From Perkinsus olseni (Eukaryota; Perkinsozoa; Perkinsida; Perkinsidae), in assembly GCA_013115135.1 (NCBI GenBank), contig JABANP010000773.1, positions 1 through 18,015 of the forward strand: a stretch of 18,015 nucleotides of DNA. The letters run 5' to 3'. A program made the translations under genes and the position numbers. The notes under the pieces are model-generated. The model ran no database searches and was not told the origin of the DNA. It saw nothing but the letters and a program-made list of their open reading frames with translations. Positions 16,519-18,015 of this stretch are shown piece after piece (within the stretch, counting starts at the first letter, position 1; each line of letters begins with the position of its first letter).

Positions 16519-17753
16519 ATGTCCGACCCTACCATTGAGATCATAAGGTCGGAGCTCATACGATGTGTTAAAGGAATGGCAGACGAGCGGGGCTGGCCTT
16601 TCGAGGGCTTCAAGCCGCTAGTTTCTCGTAATCGTTCTCCCGCCGAGTCGAACCGGTATTTCTCCCCGGCGCTTCTCCGGTACCGGAATTTCCTGGCGCG
16701 CGACGAATCTTTGGCTGGTGTGCCATCCCTGGAAGAGTTCGCTCATACGGTGGCTGCTGCTTGGGCTGGCGACGGTATCCTATGCGAAGGCCACGAGAAT
16801 GGCTACATCACTTTCGAGGATACCACCAAGTCGAGCTCTCGTGAGAAGGAGACGGGCGGGGTGTTAGAGGAGCACGTGGACCTTCCCGTTATCGGCGATG
16901 TCGTCGAGAGCACGTATCAGCACAAGTGGGGCACTCCGCGGCAGGGAGGCTTCGCAAAGGGCTCTACGGTGTGTATCTTGATGCGCGAAGGTTTCGAGGA
17001 GCCCGAGGACTTGAGTGTTGATGACTTCTGTATTGTGCTGTGGGCTTGCCATTTAAATGAGAGACATCACAATCATCTGAAGGCGAAGGTTCGACCACCG
17101 AAAAACAACGGTGGTAAGGTCGGTGTTTTCGCGTGCAGATCTCCCTACCGACCGACTAGCATGGGGATGTCCATTTGTCGAGTAGCTGAAGTATCCAAGG
17201 GTCGGATCGAGCTACATGAGAGCGATATGATTCTCGGGACACCTGTGCTCTCATTGCGAAGGTTTAGAAAGGAACGGTATCAGCCTCGAGAGCGTGTACG
17301 CATGCCCGCGTATGTCACGGAGTCCGCCCGTAAGGCCATGAAGGTGACTTTTTCCACCGAAGCTCGTCGCGAAATTGCCGACTGGCCCGCGGAAATGGAA
17401 GGAGTCATTGTTAGCACACTAGAGGAGGACCCACGTTCTATTCATTCAAGGAAGAAGCACAAAAATCCAGTATACGCCGTGGACATCGGCTGTGAAGGTC
17501 GGGGGCCCATGAGAGTCATTTACCGTTATCGGAACGGCAGTGAAGGTGAGTTCTTCTCATTTCGAGTTGGTCGTGAGTGAAATCATTCTGCGAGGTCACT
17601 TTCTTCTCCACTGATTGAACGGGTGGTGTCTCAGATTGGATAGAAGTTGTCCGCATTGAAGAGATCTCGACGAGTGCATCCGACGAGTCCCCTCCACCGA
17701 GGACGAAGGCCTGGCTGGAAAGTTTAACGGCCGAACTCGCCGATTCAGAATAA
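16519..17753 (+). CDS. TRMO: TRMO (TsaA-family) tRNA N6-methyladenosine methyltransferase, two exons
   Basis: SAM-dependent N6-methylation of t6A at tRNA position 37 (m6t6A). Exon 1 is 16519-17545 and exon 2 is 17635-17753. The donor GAAG^GTGAGT and acceptor GTCTCAG^AT give a Gly-Ser-Glu-Asp-Trp join in phase and end at TAA, for 381 aa. The TsaA-like domain begins near residue 120 with IGDVVESTYQHKWGTPRQG, then KVRPP (190-194), the signature GVFACRSPYRPTSMGMS (202-218) and GTPVLSLRRF (240-249). Most homologues have DIKPY at the last site, so that end is altered. The C-terminal small domain reads VTFSTEARREI...LEEDPRS and closes in exon 2 with WIEVVRIEE. The first 120 residues are an extension I do not recognise. 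The gene follows the NSUN2-like tRNA methyltransferase by 132 bp on the same strand. Confidence 0.88.
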
Positions 17754-17985
17754 CCACTGCTGTAGATTTCCTGTCTAAGTTCCTCTCTCTAGTTTTCTTG
17801 CTTGTCATGTTACAGTCAATAACATTCAACCGTGATTATCACACGCGCAACCGCGTGGCGGCGGAGACGTTGCTCAGAAAACAAACACCACACGGAACTT
17901 GGCTTTCCGCCGTGGCCTTGAGTGAGGGAAGTTTCGTTGGGCTCTCCTAGTATGCTATGCACCAGGGCCGTTTAAAATGCATTCT
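17754..17985. other. Downstream intergenic, no gene seen
   Basis: Contains the 3' UTR of the TRMO gene and probably the promoter of whatever begins near 17986. No RNA gene or repeat is apparent. Confidence 0.4.
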
Positions 17986-18015
17986 ATGCCCACTCAGGTG
18001 AAGAACGTTGTGGTC
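17986..18015 (+). CDS. Possible start of a further gene, cut by the window edge
   Basis: ATG at 17986 opens MPTQVKNVVV up to the last base. A short polar lead followed by KNVVV would suit the first strand of a Rossmann fold, but ten codons are too few to identify anything. CACTCAG at 17991-17997 could instead be a splice acceptor. Confidence 0.25.
   Translation, partial: MPTQVKNVVV

Overview
The window looks like nuclear DNA of a unicellular eukaryote. It holds spliced genes with GT-AG introns of about 55 to 490 bp, a tRNA-Leu gene and a tRNA-His-like sequence with pol III boxes, eukaryotic-type tRNA methyltransferases, and an LTR retrotransposon. A Perkinsus-like alveolate is my guess from base composition, gene style and the look of the orphan proteins. 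That assignment is inference and needs a database search.

Layout: 1-1081 has no gene I can support. An 83-nt pure pyrimidine run (1082-1164) leads into a tRNA-His-like sequence (1175-1246, +) whose acceptor stem does not pair. A sound tRNA-Leu(CAG) follows (1296-1375, -). A single-exon orphan gene of 469 aa lies at 1907-3316 (-), then about 1.2 kb without a recognisable gene. From 4578 to 11655 (-) there is a host gene for a probably secreted protein of unknown function. It is split by a complete 6.2-kb Ty3/gypsy-type LTR retrotransposon (4721-10958, minus sense). The two 345-bp LTRs are identical, a 4-bp GCGG target duplication flanks them, and removing the element in thought lets the host frame run on to a stop codon. 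The element reads gag - protease - pol (RT, RNase H, integrase), each step in a -1 frame.

On the + strand, 139 bp from the start of the split gene and divergent from it, begins a many-exon NSUN2/Trm4-type tRNA m5C methyltransferase (11795-16386). Both catalytic cysteines and the SAM motif are visible. It carries an in-frame TAG at a conserved Gln position, a 1-nt frame slip in its linker, and a C-terminal exon that adds a transmembrane tail not found in the human or yeast enzyme. 132 bp downstream is a two-exon TRMO (TsaA family) gene (16519-17753) for N6-methylation of t6A37 in tRNA. The right third of the window is therefore a tandem of two tRNA-modification genes. A possible next gene begins at 17986.

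All four frame breaks (gag/pro, pro/pol, the split host gene, the NSUN2 linker) are in the same direction, and a single missing base would explain each. Systematic long-read base loss must be excluded before any biological reading of them.
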